The notes under the pieces were generated by a model that did no database searches, had not been told where the DNA came from, and saw only the letters and a program-made list of their open reading frames with translations. Of a DNA stretch of 64,000 nucleotides, positions 28,362-37,773 are shown in pieces. The DNA lies in the NCBI GenBank assembly GCA_028687575.1, contig JAQTZW010000006.1, positions 1 to 64,000 of the forward strand, given 5' to 3'. The position numbers and the translations under genes were made by a program. This DNA comes from Gallionella sp. Lineage in GTDB: Bacteria; Pseudomonadota; Gammaproteobacteria; Burkholderiales; Gallionellaceae. Numbering within the stretch: position 1 is the stretch's first letter; each line of letters begins with the position of its first letter.

Positions 28362-28847
28362 CTACGCCACTTCGTCAACCAACGCCATCTCGCGGCTGCC
28401 CATCAGCTTCTCGATATCCACCAGAATTAGCATGCGTTCATCCACCGTGCCTAGTCCCATGATGTAACGCGTATCCAGCGCAGCTGACATTTCGGGTGCT
28501 GCACGTATCTGATCTGTGGATAGTGTCAGCACATCGGAGACGCTATCCACCACCACGCCGACCACCCGTGCGCCGAGATTGAGAATGATTACCACGGTGA
28601 ACGGGTCATAGGTCACCTGCGATAATTTGAATTTGATGCGCAGATCCACGATGGGTACGATGATGCCGCGCAGATTGATCACGCCCTTGATGAATTCCGG
28701 CATATTGGCGATGCTGGTCACCGCATCATAGCCGCGTATCTCCTGCACCTTGAGAATATCTATGCCGTACTCTTCCTTGCCCAAAATGAAGGTAAGAAAT
28801 TCGTTATTAGACACTCCTGATACCCCATTGCCATTTTCGATAGCCAT
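28362..28847 (-). CDS. cheW: Chemotaxis coupling protein CheW
   Basis: 161 residues from the ATG at 28847, with GAGG upstream; the frame runs further back but without family similarity. It has the CheW double-barrel pattern ([20 protein letters not shown], then [19 protein letters not shown] and [11 protein letters not shown]). It links CheA to receptors. It is the only stand-alone CheW in the window, although two CheAs and two CheVs are present. First gene after a FliA-type promoter and a terminator, so it heads the cheW-mcp-cheR-cheD-cheB unit. Confidence 0.95.
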   Translation of the reverse strand: MAIENGNGVSGVSNNEFLTFILGKEEYGIDILKVQEIRGYDAVTSIANMPEFIKGVINLRGIIVPIVDLRIKFKLSQVTYDPFTVVIILNLGARVVGVVVDSVSDVLTLSTDQIRAAPEMSAALDTRYIMGLGTVDERMLILVDIEKLMGSREMALVDEVA

Positions 28848-28920
28848 TTTTTCCTCGCCTGACAAACCAACGGAAACCAAGCCATGCAACAGCTCACGCT
28901 TTAATCCGTCCATGCCACTC

Positions 28921-28946
28921 TAACGGCATAAACGTTATTTTCTTTA
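28921..28946 (-). promoter_or_regulatory. Sigma-28 (FliA) promoter for the cheW operon
   Basis: On the minus strand TAAAG at 28946-28942, 14 bases, then GCCGTTA at 28927-28921. Spacing equals the FliA consensus (TAAAGTTT-N11-GCCGATAA). It lies 73 bases before the cheW start and just after a terminator, so it makes cheW to cheB a separate transcript. Confidence 0.78.
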
Positions 28947-28956
28947 GCGGAACAGA

Positions 28957-28984
28957 CGAAAAAAAACCCGCTTGTTTGCGGGTT
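28957..28984 (-). terminator. Rho-independent terminator after cheA
   Basis: On the minus strand AACCCGC-AAACAA-GCGGGTT followed by a run of T. It stands 22 bases after the cheA stop and directly before the sigma-28 promoter of cheW, and so separates the two che transcripts. Confidence 0.9.
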
Positions 28985-29006
28985 AGGGGAAATCACCGAT
29001 GCCGGA

Positions 29007-31088
29007 TCAGGCCAGGCGGTTCTGCTGGGTGGGAGTCAAGGCGATAGCCGCCACATCCAAAATCAGCGCCACCTTGCCATCCCCCATGATGGTTGCCCCG
29101 GAGATGCCTGGCAATTTTCGGAAATTGGACTCCAGACTCTTGATTACCACTTGGTGCTGACCATTCAGTTCATCCACCAGCAGGGCGACTTTTTTGCCGT
29201 CTGCCTCAACGATCACCACGATGGACGACTCCCTGACATTCTCGTGGGGCAGGCTGAACAAGTCGTGCAGCACCACCAGGGGCAAGTATTCGCCGCGCAC
29301 ATGCACCAACCGCCCTTCTCCGCTGACTGTCCTGAGATCATTCTCCGCCATCAACAGGGATTCGATGATGTAGCCCAGCGGGATGATGTAAGTCTGTTCG
29401 CCGACCGCCACCGACAAGCCATCCAGAATCGCCAGCGTCAGCGGCAGACGGATCGAAATACGCGTACCCATGCCTTCTGCCGATTCGATCTCAACGCGTC
29501 CGCCCATCGCGGCGATGTTGCGCTTGACCACATCCATGCCCACGCCGCGTCCGGAAACATCACTGACCACATCGGCGGTCGAAAAGCCCGCCTCGAAAAT
29601 CAGCATCCAGACTTCCTGATCGCTCATGTCGTCGCGTACCGGCAGGCCGCGTTCGCGCGCCTTGGACAAAATCTTCTTGCGATTCAGTCCACCGCCATCA
29701 TCCGACACTTCGATGACGATATTGCCACCCTGATGCGACGCTTTCAGCGTGATCGTGCCTTTTTCCGGCTTGCCGGCGGCCAGGCGTTTCTCCGGCGATT
29801 CGATGCCATGATCCAAACTATTGCGCACCAGATGGGTCAGCGGGTCGGCGATTTTCTCGATCAGCCCTTTGTCCAGTTCGGTACCCTCACCCAGCGTCTT
29901 CAATTCGACCTGTTTGCCAAGTTTGCTTGCCAAGTCCCTGACCACACGGGGGAATCGACTGAATACGAACGAGATCGGCAGCATGCGCACCGACATGATG
30001 ACTTCCTGCAGATCGCGCGTATTGCGCTCCAGCTGATGCAGACCCTCCTGAAGCTTCTCCGAAATCGGCGCATCCATGCCCTGGGCAGCCTGAGCCAGCA
30101 TTGCCTGGGTGATGACCAACTCCCCTACCAGATTGATCAGATGATCCACCTTCTCGACATTGACGCGAATCGAAGTCTCAGCCACGGCGGCAGGCTGCCG
30201 GTCGGTGCTGCGGCGGTTATGTACCATTTCGGCTGCCGGCTTGTCCGCCGTTTGAGAGGGAGCTTCCTGCTTGAGCGCGATCTTCTGGAAAAAACCGTAA
30301 CCCTGCTGAGATTCCTGTTGCGCCTGCTGCGGCGTAGTCGGCAGCTGGGTCGGCTCATCTACGAACAAACCGAAGCCTGGATCCTTGTCCGGTACGATGA
30401 GCTCTTGAACCGCAGCGACATAGCTCTCCACAGTGGGCTCGTCATCGAAAAAACCGAATCCGGCGCCATCCTGTACTTTTGCCGCACTAGGTGAGGCCGC
30501 GACCGGCGCATCCGCAAAGAAACCATATCCTTCATCTGCCTGCTGGGCAGGTTCGTCGCCGAAGAAACCGTAATCATCAGTTTCGGGCTTGGCCGGTTCG
30601 TCATCGAAAAATCCGTAATCGGCTGATTCTTCCAACACTGGTGACGGTAATGGCGAGATGGTCGGTGCTGCGGCAGTTTTCTGCAGTGCAGCGTTGCCCG
30701 AAGCTGCCGTCAGATGCGCCAATTTTTCGCATACCGCCACGACCTCAGCCTGATCCACGCTGGCTTCGCCGCGATGCGCATCCAACTGCATCCGAATCAC
30801 GTCGCCAGCCTCCAGGAAGACGTTGACCATCTCGTCGGTCAATTGCAATTCCTGCTTGCGCAGACGATCAAGCAGATTTTCCAGTATGTGCGTCACCTCG
30901 GTCATGTCGTTGAAGCCGAACGTACCACTGCCGCCCTTGATCGAGTGGGCAGAACGGAAGATCGCATTCAGATCATCCAGACTGGGATCGTTCACATCCA
31001 GCCCCAGCAGCAACGACTCCATGGTCGCCAGATGCTCCGCCGCCTCTTCGAAGAAGACCTGATAGAACTGTGCAATATCAATGCTCAC
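29007..31088 (-). CDS. cheA: Chemotaxis histidine kinase CheA with a repeat-bearing linker
   Basis: 693 residues. The P1 domain has the phospho-accepting His48 (SAHSIKGGSGTFGF). Residues ~150-275, where P2 (CheY/CheB docking) would normally be, hold six copies of a short YGFFDDEP-like motif in a Pro/Ala/Gln linker. Then come dimerisation P3 (~300-370), the ATP-binding kinase P4 (HLVRNSLDHGIE; DDGGGLN; GFSTADVVSDVSGRGVGMD) and a CheW-like P5 ending in NRLA. It phosphorylates CheY and CheB in response to receptors. It follows cheY by 52 bases and is the last gene before a terminator. A second, different CheA is encoded at 35.8-37.6 kb. Confidence 0.95.
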   Translation of the reverse strand: MSIDIAQFYQVFFEEAAEHLATMESLLLGLDVNDPSLDDLNAIFRSAHSIKGGSGTFGFNDMTEVTHILENLLDRLRKQELQLTDEMVNVFLEAGDVIRMQLDAHRGEASVDQAEVVAVCEKLAHLTAASGNAALQKTAAAPTISPLPSPVLEESADYGFFDDEPAKPETDDYGFFGDEPAQQADEGYGFFADAPVAASPSAAKVQDGAGFGFFDDEPTVESYVAAVQELIVPDKDPGFGLFVDEPTQLPTTPQQAQQESQQGYGFFQKIALKQEAPSQTADKPAAEMVHNRRSTDRQPAAVAETSIRVNVEKVDHLINLVGELVITQAMLAQAAQGMDAPISEKLQEGLHQLERNTRDLQEVIMSVRMLPISFVFSRFPRVVRDLASKLGKQVELKTLGEGTELDKGLIEKIADPLTHLVRNSLDHGIESPEKRLAAGKPEKGTITLKASHQGGNIVIEVSDDGGGLNRKKILSKARERGLPVRDDMSDQEVWMLIFEAGFSTADVVSDVSGRGVGMDVVKRNIAAMGGRVEIESAEGMGTRISIRLPLTLAILDGLSVAVGEQTYIIPLGYIIESLLMAENDLRTVSGEGRLVHVRGEYLPLVVLHDLFSLPHENVRESSIVVIVEADGKKVALLVDELNGQHQVVIKSLESNFRKLPGISGATIMGDGKVALILDVAAIALTPTQQNRLA
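30276..30617 (-). repeat. Region encoding six YGFFDDEP-type repeats in the CheA linker
   Basis: The copies start at residues 158, 173, 188, 211, 239 and 264: YGFFDDEP, YGFFGDEP, YGFFADAP, FGFFDDEP, FGLFVDEP and YGFFQKIA. The first three are 15 residues apart; later spacing widens and the copies decay. The layout suggests linear docking motifs on a flexible chain. Confidence 0.85.
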
Positions 31089-31140
31089 GGGATTCTTCCA
31101 GTATCAGATAAGTGACCCTGGTCTTTGGACTGATAACAAA

Positions 31141-31506
31141 TCAGCCTATGACCTTTTTGACTACTTCCAGCAGTTTTTGCGGATCGAAGGGCTTGACTAT
31201 CCAGCCGGTTGCCCCAGCCGCCTTGCCCTGCATTTTCATCGTATCGCCCGACTCCGTGGTCAACATCAGTATGGGCACGCTGCGGTACGCAGGCAGGGTG
31301 CGCAACGACTTGATTAGCGTCAATCCGTCCATGCGCGGCATGTTTTGATCTGTCAACACCAGATCAACTGTCTTTTGCTTCGCTTTGTCCAACCCCTCCT
31401 GCCCATCCGACGCCTCAATAACGTCGTAACCAGCACTCTTCAAGGTAAAGGAAACCATTTGTCTGATAGACCCGGAGTCATCCACACTAAGAACCGTCTT
31501 TGCCAT
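31141..31506 (-). CDS. cheY: Response regulator CheY (paired with the repeat-linker CheA)
   Basis: 121 residues from the ATG at 31506, which has GGAG six bases upstream. A single receiver domain: acidic pocket Asp9-Asp10, phospho-acceptor Asp53 (LTDQNMPRMDG), Thr83 and Lys105. It lacks the E. coli-type Tyr before the lysine (here GWIVKPF), so it may not bind FliM in the same way. It could be a phosphate sink or a second output. The neighbour upstream is a receptor-like protein with a CheZ-like motif; cheA is downstream. Confidence 0.93.
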   Translation of the reverse strand: MAKTVLSVDDSGSIRQMVSFTLKSAGYDVIEASDGQEGLDKAKQKTVDLVLTDQNMPRMDGLTLIKSLRTLPAYRSVPILMLTTESGDTMKMQGKAAGATGWIVKPFDPQKLLEVVKKVIG

Positions 31507-31612
31507 TTCAATCTCCAAATAACGATAATTTTAATTACGCCTACAACTGTGATTAAGTATTGCCTGCAACGACAGTCACTCCCACGTTGCCTTGCGCACC
31601 ACCCTACCACCA

Positions 31613-31638
31613 TAACGGCACGATTCAGAATAATTCAA
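31613..31638 (-). promoter_or_regulatory. Possible weak sigma-28 site before cheY
   Basis: On the minus strand a good GCCGTTAT -10 element ends at 31613, but the matching upstream position reads TTGAA rather than TAAAG. Spacing is correct. It overlaps the 3' end of the upstream gene. Its use is uncertain. Confidence 0.3.
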
Positions 31639-32797
31639 TATCACTGCTTTCCATTTTTTCCTGACGTACAGGATTACGTGCGCCGACCTGATCAGCTAGC
31701 GCAAACCCTGCAACGATTTCACTGCTCAACTGCTCGATTTCATCAGCGCTCAGCCCCGCACCGGTCTGCTCGCGTTTGGCGAGTTCATCTATACTCAACC
31801 ATGCGTTCTGCATGGTATCCAGACGCAGCCGAGAATGTCCAATCAACTGACCAACCATATCCTGGAACTGTAAAGAAGTGACCGCCGCGCCGACCACCTG
31901 ATCCACCTTGCCCGAGATTACGTTTTGCTTGACGATCACCTCAGACATCTTGTGGTTGGCCTGTTGGACATGCAGCAGAGTGTTGTCCAATCTGGACTTG
32001 GCATCCAGTGCAAAACTCATATCCAACGATGCCATCTTGCTGATGTAGTCCTCGGTTTCCTGAATCGAACCATGTACCTTGCCAATATTGCCGCGTATCT
32101 GACTGCTGAAATGTTCGGCACGGCTGGATAGTTTGCGCACCTCGTCCGCCACCACCGCAAATCCCCGCCCAGCCTCCCCGGCACGCGCAGCCTCAATCGC
32201 AGCATTCAACGCCAACAAATTGGTCTGCTTGGAGATGGCATCTATCTCGCCCAGAATTTCCAGCACCCCTTTGACCTCCGCACTGAGCGTCTCCATTTTC
32301 TCCACCAATTCCACACCAGCCTTGCTATTGTTAACGATGCTACCCACCAATAGCTTCAAGGTATCAGTCGTTTCGTTCAGCTGCGCCGTCATCAGGCCAT
32401 CATTTTCATTACCCGCCCCCTCAACCACCTCGTTACCCAGTTGGCGTTGTTGCTCGATCAACTGATGCATCCCGGAAAAACTTTCCAGCAATTTGGCGAT
32501 GGCATCTTCCATTAGTTGCTGAACCTGTGCGAGATCGGCATTGGCGCCACTGAAATGCGTCGAGAAATGCTCATATGTCCTGAGCAGCACACCATCCACC
32601 GCATTGACTTGCACTGCATTGCTGGTTTGTTGCGTGGCAGGTGGCACTTCCTGTCCCTTGGCAGAAAAAGCACGAATCAGTACCACAACCAATAGTGTGA
32701 CAACACTGCTCGCCCCCCAAGCCCAGACGACCGGCAACATGCTGGCCGCCGCCAAATGCAGCAACACTGCAACGAAAACAATCATTACTACCAACAT
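31625..32797 (-). CDS. Receptor-like chemotaxis protein with a CheZ-like motif
   Basis: 390 residues from the ATG at 32797, chosen because GGAGG lies five bases upstream; the frame extends 21 codons further. Two membrane helices lie at the N-terminus with almost no periplasmic part, then a helical region and a receptor signalling hairpin ([23 protein letters not shown]). After it comes [15 protein letters not shown], whose DMVGQ matches the catalytic DLTGQ of CheZ (acid-xxx-Gln), and a tail ending SDIELF. Methylation sites are not obvious. It may detect an internal signal or dephosphorylate the CheY encoded next to it (inference). It is separate from the true CheZ at 37.8 kb. Confidence 0.8.
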   Translation of the reverse strand: MLVVMIVFVAVLLHLAAASMLPVVWAWGASSVVTLLVVVLIRAFSAKGQEVPPATQQTSNAVQVNAVDGVLLRTYEHFSTHFSGANADLAQVQQLMEDAIAKLLESFSGMHQLIEQQRQLGNEVVEGAGNENDGLMTAQLNETTDTLKLLVGSIVNNSKAGVELVEKMETLSAEVKGVLEILGEIDAISKQTNLLALNAAIEAARAGEAGRGFAVVADEVRKLSSRAEHFSSQIRGNIGKVHGSIQETEDYISKMASLDMSFALDAKSRLDNTLLHVQQANHKMSEVIVKQNVISGKVDQVVGAAVTSLQFQDMVGQLIGHSRLRLDTMQNAWLSIDELAKREQTGAGLSADEIEQLSSEIVAGFALADQVGARNPVRQEKMESSDIELF

Positions 32798-32907
32798 TCC
32801 AACCTCCATTTTATGGATGCCGACCGCCACAACTCCCCATGTATCGGTCGCCACATCCACTGCCCGGCTTCAAATTGCTGTGGAACGCTATTCCGGTACT
32901 TTACCCA

Positions 32908-34035
32908 TCAATTATCAGAATGGCACATCAACGACGGGTCAGATTCTCCCGCTACGGCCATTCGCTCCAGATGAGCCAGCACCTCCATGCTGGCGGTCTC
33001 CATCTTGCGAATGCTATCCAATCCGCGCAGTGCATCGCCCGCATAATAGGCGGTTACTGCTTCGCGGCCATGCTGGTGCACCGCCATGTGAGGATTGGCG
33101 ATGGCCGCATAGCCATCCAGTTTTGAAAAGCATTCCCGGCCCTCCCCCTCGAAGTACCATTTTCCCAGACGACATTCGTTATGCGAGGTAAAGCTATCGG
33201 CAGTGCGATCCGAAACTCCCATGAAAACCTTGTAAATCTCGAATTTGTAAAGCACATGGTCTATCTTGGCAACTTCCACAAAACTGCGCAGCGCCGCTGC
33301 CGAAATCGTGCCTTCCATGTGGTGCGACAAATCGAGCAAATGTTTCATGCTCTCTATCACATTCCCCACATCTTTGCCGAACAGATGCGTCTTATCGGAC
33401 ATACCTTCCATCTGCTGCCGAGTCACATCGGTCTCACCCTGTATCGCTGTCACGATGGAAGAGATTTCGCTGGTCGCCTTGGCGGTACGCTCGGCCAGCT
33501 TGCGCACCTCATCCGCTACCACAGCGAAACCTCGCCCCTGCTCACCTGCGCGCGCTGCCTCAATTGCCGCATTCAGCGCCAGCAAATTGGTCTGATCGGC
33601 GATTTCCTTGATCAACTGGACGATGCTGCCGATCTGCTCGGTACGCTGCGTCAGACTATTCACGTTGCCGGAAGATTTTAGTGTATCTCCTGACAAGGCT
33701 TCCAGACTCTGGGCGATCTTCAGCACCGCTGCGCGGTTACCGGCGGATACGCTGGCGGCCTCGATGGCCTGTTGTTTCTCGTTGCGCAATGATTCGGCGG
33801 CCAACGCCTGCGAGCCCTGCAAGGCGATAAAGGACACGCCGAACCCTTGCATGTTGCTGTAAATCTGCCGTGTCACCTCAATAGCCAATTGATCCGCCTG
33901 ACGTTCGGCCTGCAACTTCTCGCGTTCGTCTGCCGCCAAGCTCAATGCCGCACGCAATTCGGCATTTTCCTGCTCAAATCGGGCCAGCCTGTCCAGCGCA
34001 GCCTGATATTCTTGCCTGAGTTTTCCGCAAAACAT
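32908..34035 (-). CDS. Soluble chemoreceptor with a C-terminal CZB zinc-binding domain
   Basis: 375 residues with no membrane segment. An N-terminal coiled coil ([20 protein letters not shown]) leads to the signalling hairpin ([32 protein letters not shown]) and a CZB domain: [27 protein letters not shown] and two later His ([14 protein letters not shown]). CZB domains bind zinc through three His and one Cys, and in Helicobacter TlpD and E. coli DgcZ they respond to zinc or hypochlorous acid. GGAGGA precedes the ATG. A cytoplasmic metal or oxidant sensor is likely. Confidence 0.88.
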   Translation of the reverse strand: MFCGKLRQEYQAALDRLARFEQENAELRAALSLAADEREKLQAERQADQLAIEVTRQIYSNMQGFGVSFIALQGSQALAAESLRNEKQQAIEAASVSAGNRAAVLKIAQSLEALSGDTLKSSGNVNSLTQRTEQIGSIVQLIKEIADQTNLLALNAAIEAARAGEQGRGFAVVADEVRKLAERTAKATSEISSIVTAIQGETDVTRQQMEGMSDKTHLFGKDVGNVIESMKHLLDLSHHMEGTISAAALRSFVEVAKIDHVLYKFEIYKVFMGVSDRTADSFTSHNECRLGKWYFEGEGRECFSKLDGYAAIANPHMAVHQHGREAVTAYYAGDALRGLDSIRKMETASMEVLAHLERMAVAGESDPSLMCHSDN

Positions 34036-34073
34036 GATGATTCCTCCAAACTAGACCCAACGCCCGGCCGACA

Positions 34074-35738
34074 TCAGATGTTGAACACCTCGACCGCTTG
34101 ACGCACCTCGCCAGCTTTATCCTCCAAGCCTCGGGCCAAACTGAGCAGGTTACTGGCCGCACCTGCATTTTCCTCGGACATCTGTGACACGCGCTCCGTG
34201 CTTCTTGCCAGTTCCGCAGCAGCGGAATTCTGTTCTTCCAGCGCTACGGCGATGTCGTCTATTACTCCTACCACTTCACCGAAGTTGGTTTGGATATGAC
34301 TGATGGAGTCTTGTGCTGTCTCGGCATTGCCCACCCCCTGACGCGTGGTCTGCACTACTTTGTCCATGCCGGCCAACGCATGATTGGCCACATCGCCGAT
34401 CTTGCTGGACATCTCGCTGATCTCGCTGGTCGCACCCGCTGTACGTTCGGCCAACTTGCGCACCTCGTCCGCCACCACGGCGAATCCGCGTCCCAGTTCA
34501 CCGGCACGCGCCGCTTCTATCGCGGCGTTCAACGCCAGCAGATTGGTCTGATCGGCAATTTCCTTGATAACCTTGACCACATCGCTGATGCGCGAAGCAT
34601 CATGCCCAAGTCGCGACACCTCGCTGGAGGCGCTCTCAATTTCTCGTGCTATCTCCAACAGACCGGTGACGGTCATATTGACCACACTGGCACCTTCCCG
34701 CGCATTGTCGCGCGAACTATTGGCAATCCGTTTGGCACTCGCGCCTTGATCGCTGATGTGGGTGGTGGAAACGCTCAGCTCCTCGATGGCAGCGGCCATA
34801 CCGGACACCGCATCAGACTCGTGGTTAACGTTCTGGGCAATCTGCATAGCCGAAGCGGCCAAACTGTGCGCCATGTCACCAACATGATTGGCTTGCCGCT
34901 TGACACTGGCAATCATATCCCGCAGCCGCGACTGCATATGATAGGCATTGGCCAACAGGCTGCCGACCGGAGGCTGGTGTTCGGGCATATGCGAAAAGTC
35001 GCCTTCGGCCATCACATTGATCACATTCAGCACTGCGCGCGGATCACCGCCCAACTGGCGCATGATCTGGCGGATGATGAGGCTGGCCAGCGTGAACGAC
35101 AGACTCAGCGACACCACTACCCAAGCCGCGATGATGTTGCGGCGTTGCACATAGTCCTCTTCCGCCATCTGCAATTTCTCTACTGCCTTTTGGTCGGTGA
35201 ACACCACGAAATCATCACGTAGCCCCTTGACCTCGTGTATCACCGCGCGATCAATGCCGGCAACCCGGCTGTCGGACTCGATGGCATCACCGCGATAAGC
35301 ATCAATCTGAGACAGATATTTTTCGGACATCTCCGTATGCAACTGCTGGGCAGTATCGAGGCGCGCCAGATAGTCGGCGAACTCCCGCTCATGCCCGACC
35401 GCCAGTTTGAGCAAACTTTGTTTCGCTTCACTCCAACTCTGCTGAAAACGGCTGCGTTCCGACAAAAACTCGCCACGGTACTGCTTCAACTTGTCGGGAT
35501 TGCCCCCGCGCAGCCATACATCCTTGGCGAGCTTGGCCTGCTTCAGAGTGGCGATGTCCATGGTACTCACGCTCTCCATCACCAAGATATCCAGCTTGAG
35601 CCGATTGATACTCGCCTGCTGATCGGTTACCACGCCTTTCAGCATCACCAGTGCAAAAACCGACATGGCAAGAAACATCGCGAAGGACACCGCCTCCAGA
35701 CCGATAAACTTTTGCTTTAGCGTCATATTTTCGAACAT
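34074..35738 (-). CDS. Transmembrane methyl-accepting chemotaxis protein
   Basis: 554 residues. One membrane helix near residues 10-35, a ~165-residue helical periplasmic domain of four-helix-bundle type ([20 protein letters not shown] through [13 protein letters not shown]), a second membrane helix at ~205-225, HAMP, then the signalling domain ([32 protein letters not shown]). The ligand is unknown. It ends in FNI with no tether pentapeptide. It is followed 38 bases later by the CZB receptor gene and preceded by cheA2. Confidence 0.92.
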   Translation of the reverse strand: MFENMTLKQKFIGLEAVSFAMFLAMSVFALVMLKGVVTDQQASINRLKLDILVMESVSTMDIATLKQAKLAKDVWLRGGNPDKLKQYRGEFLSERSRFQQSWSEAKQSLLKLAVGHEREFADYLARLDTAQQLHTEMSEKYLSQIDAYRGDAIESDSRVAGIDRAVIHEVKGLRDDFVVFTDQKAVEKLQMAEEDYVQRRNIIAAWVVVSLSLSFTLASLIIRQIMRQLGGDPRAVLNVINVMAEGDFSHMPEHQPPVGSLLANAYHMQSRLRDMIASVKRQANHVGDMAHSLAASAMQIAQNVNHESDAVSGMAAAIEELSVSTTHISDQGASAKRIANSSRDNAREGASVVNMTVTGLLEIAREIESASSEVSRLGHDASRISDVVKVIKEIADQTNLLALNAAIEAARAGELGRGFAVVADEVRKLAERTAGATSEISEMSSKIGDVANHALAGMDKVVQTTRQGVGNAETAQDSISHIQTNFGEVVGVIDDIAVALEEQNSAAAELARSTERVSQMSEENAGAASNLLSLARGLEDKAGEVRQAVEVFNI

Positions 35739-35768
35739 ATCTCCCCCACTCCGGCTTGTAAAATCGGC

Positions 35769-37640
35769 TCAGCAGCCGCCACGCACATCGCTCAATAGTT
35801 CCTTGATGTCTAAAATCAGCACAATGTCGCCCTCGCTGGACATGGTCACACCGGCCACGCCCTTGGGCCTGAAGGTATCCAGCGATTTGATGACCACATC
35901 GTCATGACCGGCAAACCCGTCAGCTGACAGGATGAAACTATTGTTGCCTATCTGCATCAGCACACCGACTTCCGGCTCTCGGTCGCTTGCCTCCCAGCCG
36001 ATCAGCCTGGACAACGGCAATACCGGCAACACCTCGCCACGCACCACCATGGTGGCCTTGCCCGAAACCTGATGTATCTGCCCGTGCGAAACCGACAGAA
36101 TCTCACGCACCATGGACAATGGCACGGCAAAGGATTGATCGCCCAAGCGCAGAATCAACACCGGCAGAATGGCCAGCGTCAGCGGCAGGGAAATCTCGAA
36201 TACGCTCCCCTTGCCGGGCTCGGACTGTATCCGTATCGTGCCGTTGAGTTTCTGGATATTGGTCTTGACCACATCCATGCCGACACCGCGCCCGGATACA
36301 CTGGAAATCTCGTCCTTGGTGGAAAATCCGGGCAGGAAGATCAGCTCCAGACACTGGTTCTCATCCAGCGTATTCGCCACCTCATTGCTCAGCAATCCTT
36401 TTTCAATCGCCTTGTTGCGTATCACCTCAGGCTGCATGCCGCGACCATCGTCCAAGATGGTAATGACGATATGATCGCCCTCCTGGCGTGCACTCAGTTG
36501 CACCTGACTTTTTTCAGGCTTGCCTGAAGCGCGGCGCTGTTCTACCGTTTCCACACCGTGATCAACTGCATTACGTACCAGATGCACCAGCGGATCGTTC
36601 AAATCTTCGATCATGGTCTTGTCCATCTCGGTCTCCTCGCCGGACAACACCAGTTCGACATCCTTGTCGAGCGAACGCGCCAAGTCACGCGCCAGGCGTG
36701 GATACTTATTAAACAGTCGGCCAATAGGCTGCATGCGCGTTTTCATCACCGCGTTCTGGAGATTTACCACCAGCATATCCAATTGACTGACCGATTGATC
36801 GAGTTCACGCAAGGTATCCAAGTCGTTGTTACCCTGCATGATATTGGAACGCAAATGAGTGAGACGATTCTTGGTCAGACCGATTTCACCCGACAGATTC
36901 AGCACCTGGTCCAGTCGGCTTGTTTCCACACGGATGGTGGATTCCTTGGCTTCCTTGACCGACACATCCCCATCCCGACGTCCCACTGTTGTACCTGGAA
37001 CATCATTGGAACGTCGACCAAACGCCTTCTTGGTGGACTCTTCTTCAGAAACCGCTTCGGCAATCTTCTGCGGATCGCGAGTCAGTCCGACTTTTTCGAC
37101 GATATCCTCGCCATGCAATGCGCCGTACAGCGCATCCCAATCCACATCGTCGCCGTTCTCATTCGCTTGCGACAAGATAACGCTAGCGCCGCCCACATCC
37201 AGTCTGCTGGCAACCGGACTTGTTGCCGGCGCTGCCGTTGGCATCGGTCTGCCAGTCAACGCCCGCTTCAAATCATCCAACATCTGCACAGGTGCGGCAT
37301 GCGGTTGCTGGTTCTGATGCAACGAGGTAAACATGTTCTTCACCTCAGCGGTGGCAGAAAAAATCACATCCATGAGTTCGGCACTGAGTTTCAACTCCCG
37401 GTTGCGCAGCTTATCGAACAGGTTTTCGGTCAAGTGACACAGGGCAACCAATTCAGTCGCATTGAGAAAGCCTGCCCCGCCTTTTATGGTGTGAAATCCA
37501 CGAAAAATATCGTTGAGCAGATTACTGTCCTCAGGGCGTTTTTCCAGATCCATTAACTTGCTGTCCACATCGGACAACATCTCTCCCGCCTCGAGCAGGA
37601 AATCGCTCAACAAGTCTTCCATTCCGGCAAAGTCATTCAT
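35769..37640 (-). CDS. cheA: Second chemotaxis histidine kinase CheA
   Basis: 623 residues. P1 with phospho-His50 (GFHTIKGGAGFL), a ~130-residue linker without a clear P2 domain (it contains DDVDWDALYGALHGED and RRSNDVPG), dimerisation helices from ~235, the kinase domain (HLVRNAVDHGVE; DDGRGMQPE; GFSTKDEISSVSGRGVGMD) and a CheW-like end. It lies in the cluster with cheY and cheZ of E. coli type, so this is probably the kinase that controls the motor. It differs from the other CheA in linker, length and P5 sequence, so it is not a recent copy. Confidence 0.95.
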   Translation of the reverse strand: MNDFAGMEDLLSDFLLEAGEMLSDVDSKLMDLEKRPEDSNLLNDIFRGFHTIKGGAGFLNATELVALCHLTENLFDKLRNRELKLSAELMDVIFSATAEVKNMFTSLHQNQQPHAAPVQMLDDLKRALTGRPMPTAAPATSPVASRLDVGGASVILSQANENGDDVDWDALYGALHGEDIVEKVGLTRDPQKIAEAVSEEESTKKAFGRRSNDVPGTTVGRRDGDVSVKEAKESTIRVETSRLDQVLNLSGEIGLTKNRLTHLRSNIMQGNNDLDTLRELDQSVSQLDMLVVNLQNAVMKTRMQPIGRLFNKYPRLARDLARSLDKDVELVLSGEETEMDKTMIEDLNDPLVHLVRNAVDHGVETVEQRRASGKPEKSQVQLSARQEGDHIVITILDDGRGMQPEVIRNKAIEKGLLSNEVANTLDENQCLELIFLPGFSTKDEISSVSGRGVGMDVVKTNIQKLNGTIRIQSEPGKGSVFEISLPLTLAILPVLILRLGDQSFAVPLSMVREILSVSHGQIHQVSGKATMVVRGEVLPVLPLSRLIGWEASDREPEVGVLMQIGNNSFILSADGFAGHDDVVIKSLDTFRPKGVAGVTMSSEGDIVLILDIKELLSDVRGGC

Positions 37641-37667
37641 ATCTCTCTCCTGTCAGAATTGAGGGGG

Positions 37668-37771
37668 AGGATTAAGCAGGAGGATTGAGCAAACAGTACG
37701 ATGCTCCCACCTGGCTACTCCTTCTTCAATCCTCAATCCTCGAATCCTCAATCCTCGAATCCCCAATCCTG
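37668..37771. repeat. Tandem TCAATCC-type repeats in the cheA2-cheZ spacer
   Basis: The spacer holds five closely spaced copies of AATCC within 37726-37768, mostly as TCAATCCTC or TCGAATCC. Upstream, at 37668-37690, are two inverted copies (AGGATTAAG, AGGATTGAG). The two sides could pair into an imperfect hairpin. Similar direct copies appear at 38971-38996, just before the cheV stop. Confidence 0.7.
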
Positions 37772-37773
37772 CT

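Noticed and set aside
29151-30494. Plus-strand frame of 447 codons opposite cheA
   Set aside because: Lies wholly antisense to CheA, has no ribosome site and no recognisable domain.
37668-37771. The AATCC-rich spacer as a CRISPR array
   Set aside because: Units are seven to nine bases with almost no spacers, and no cas gene is present.
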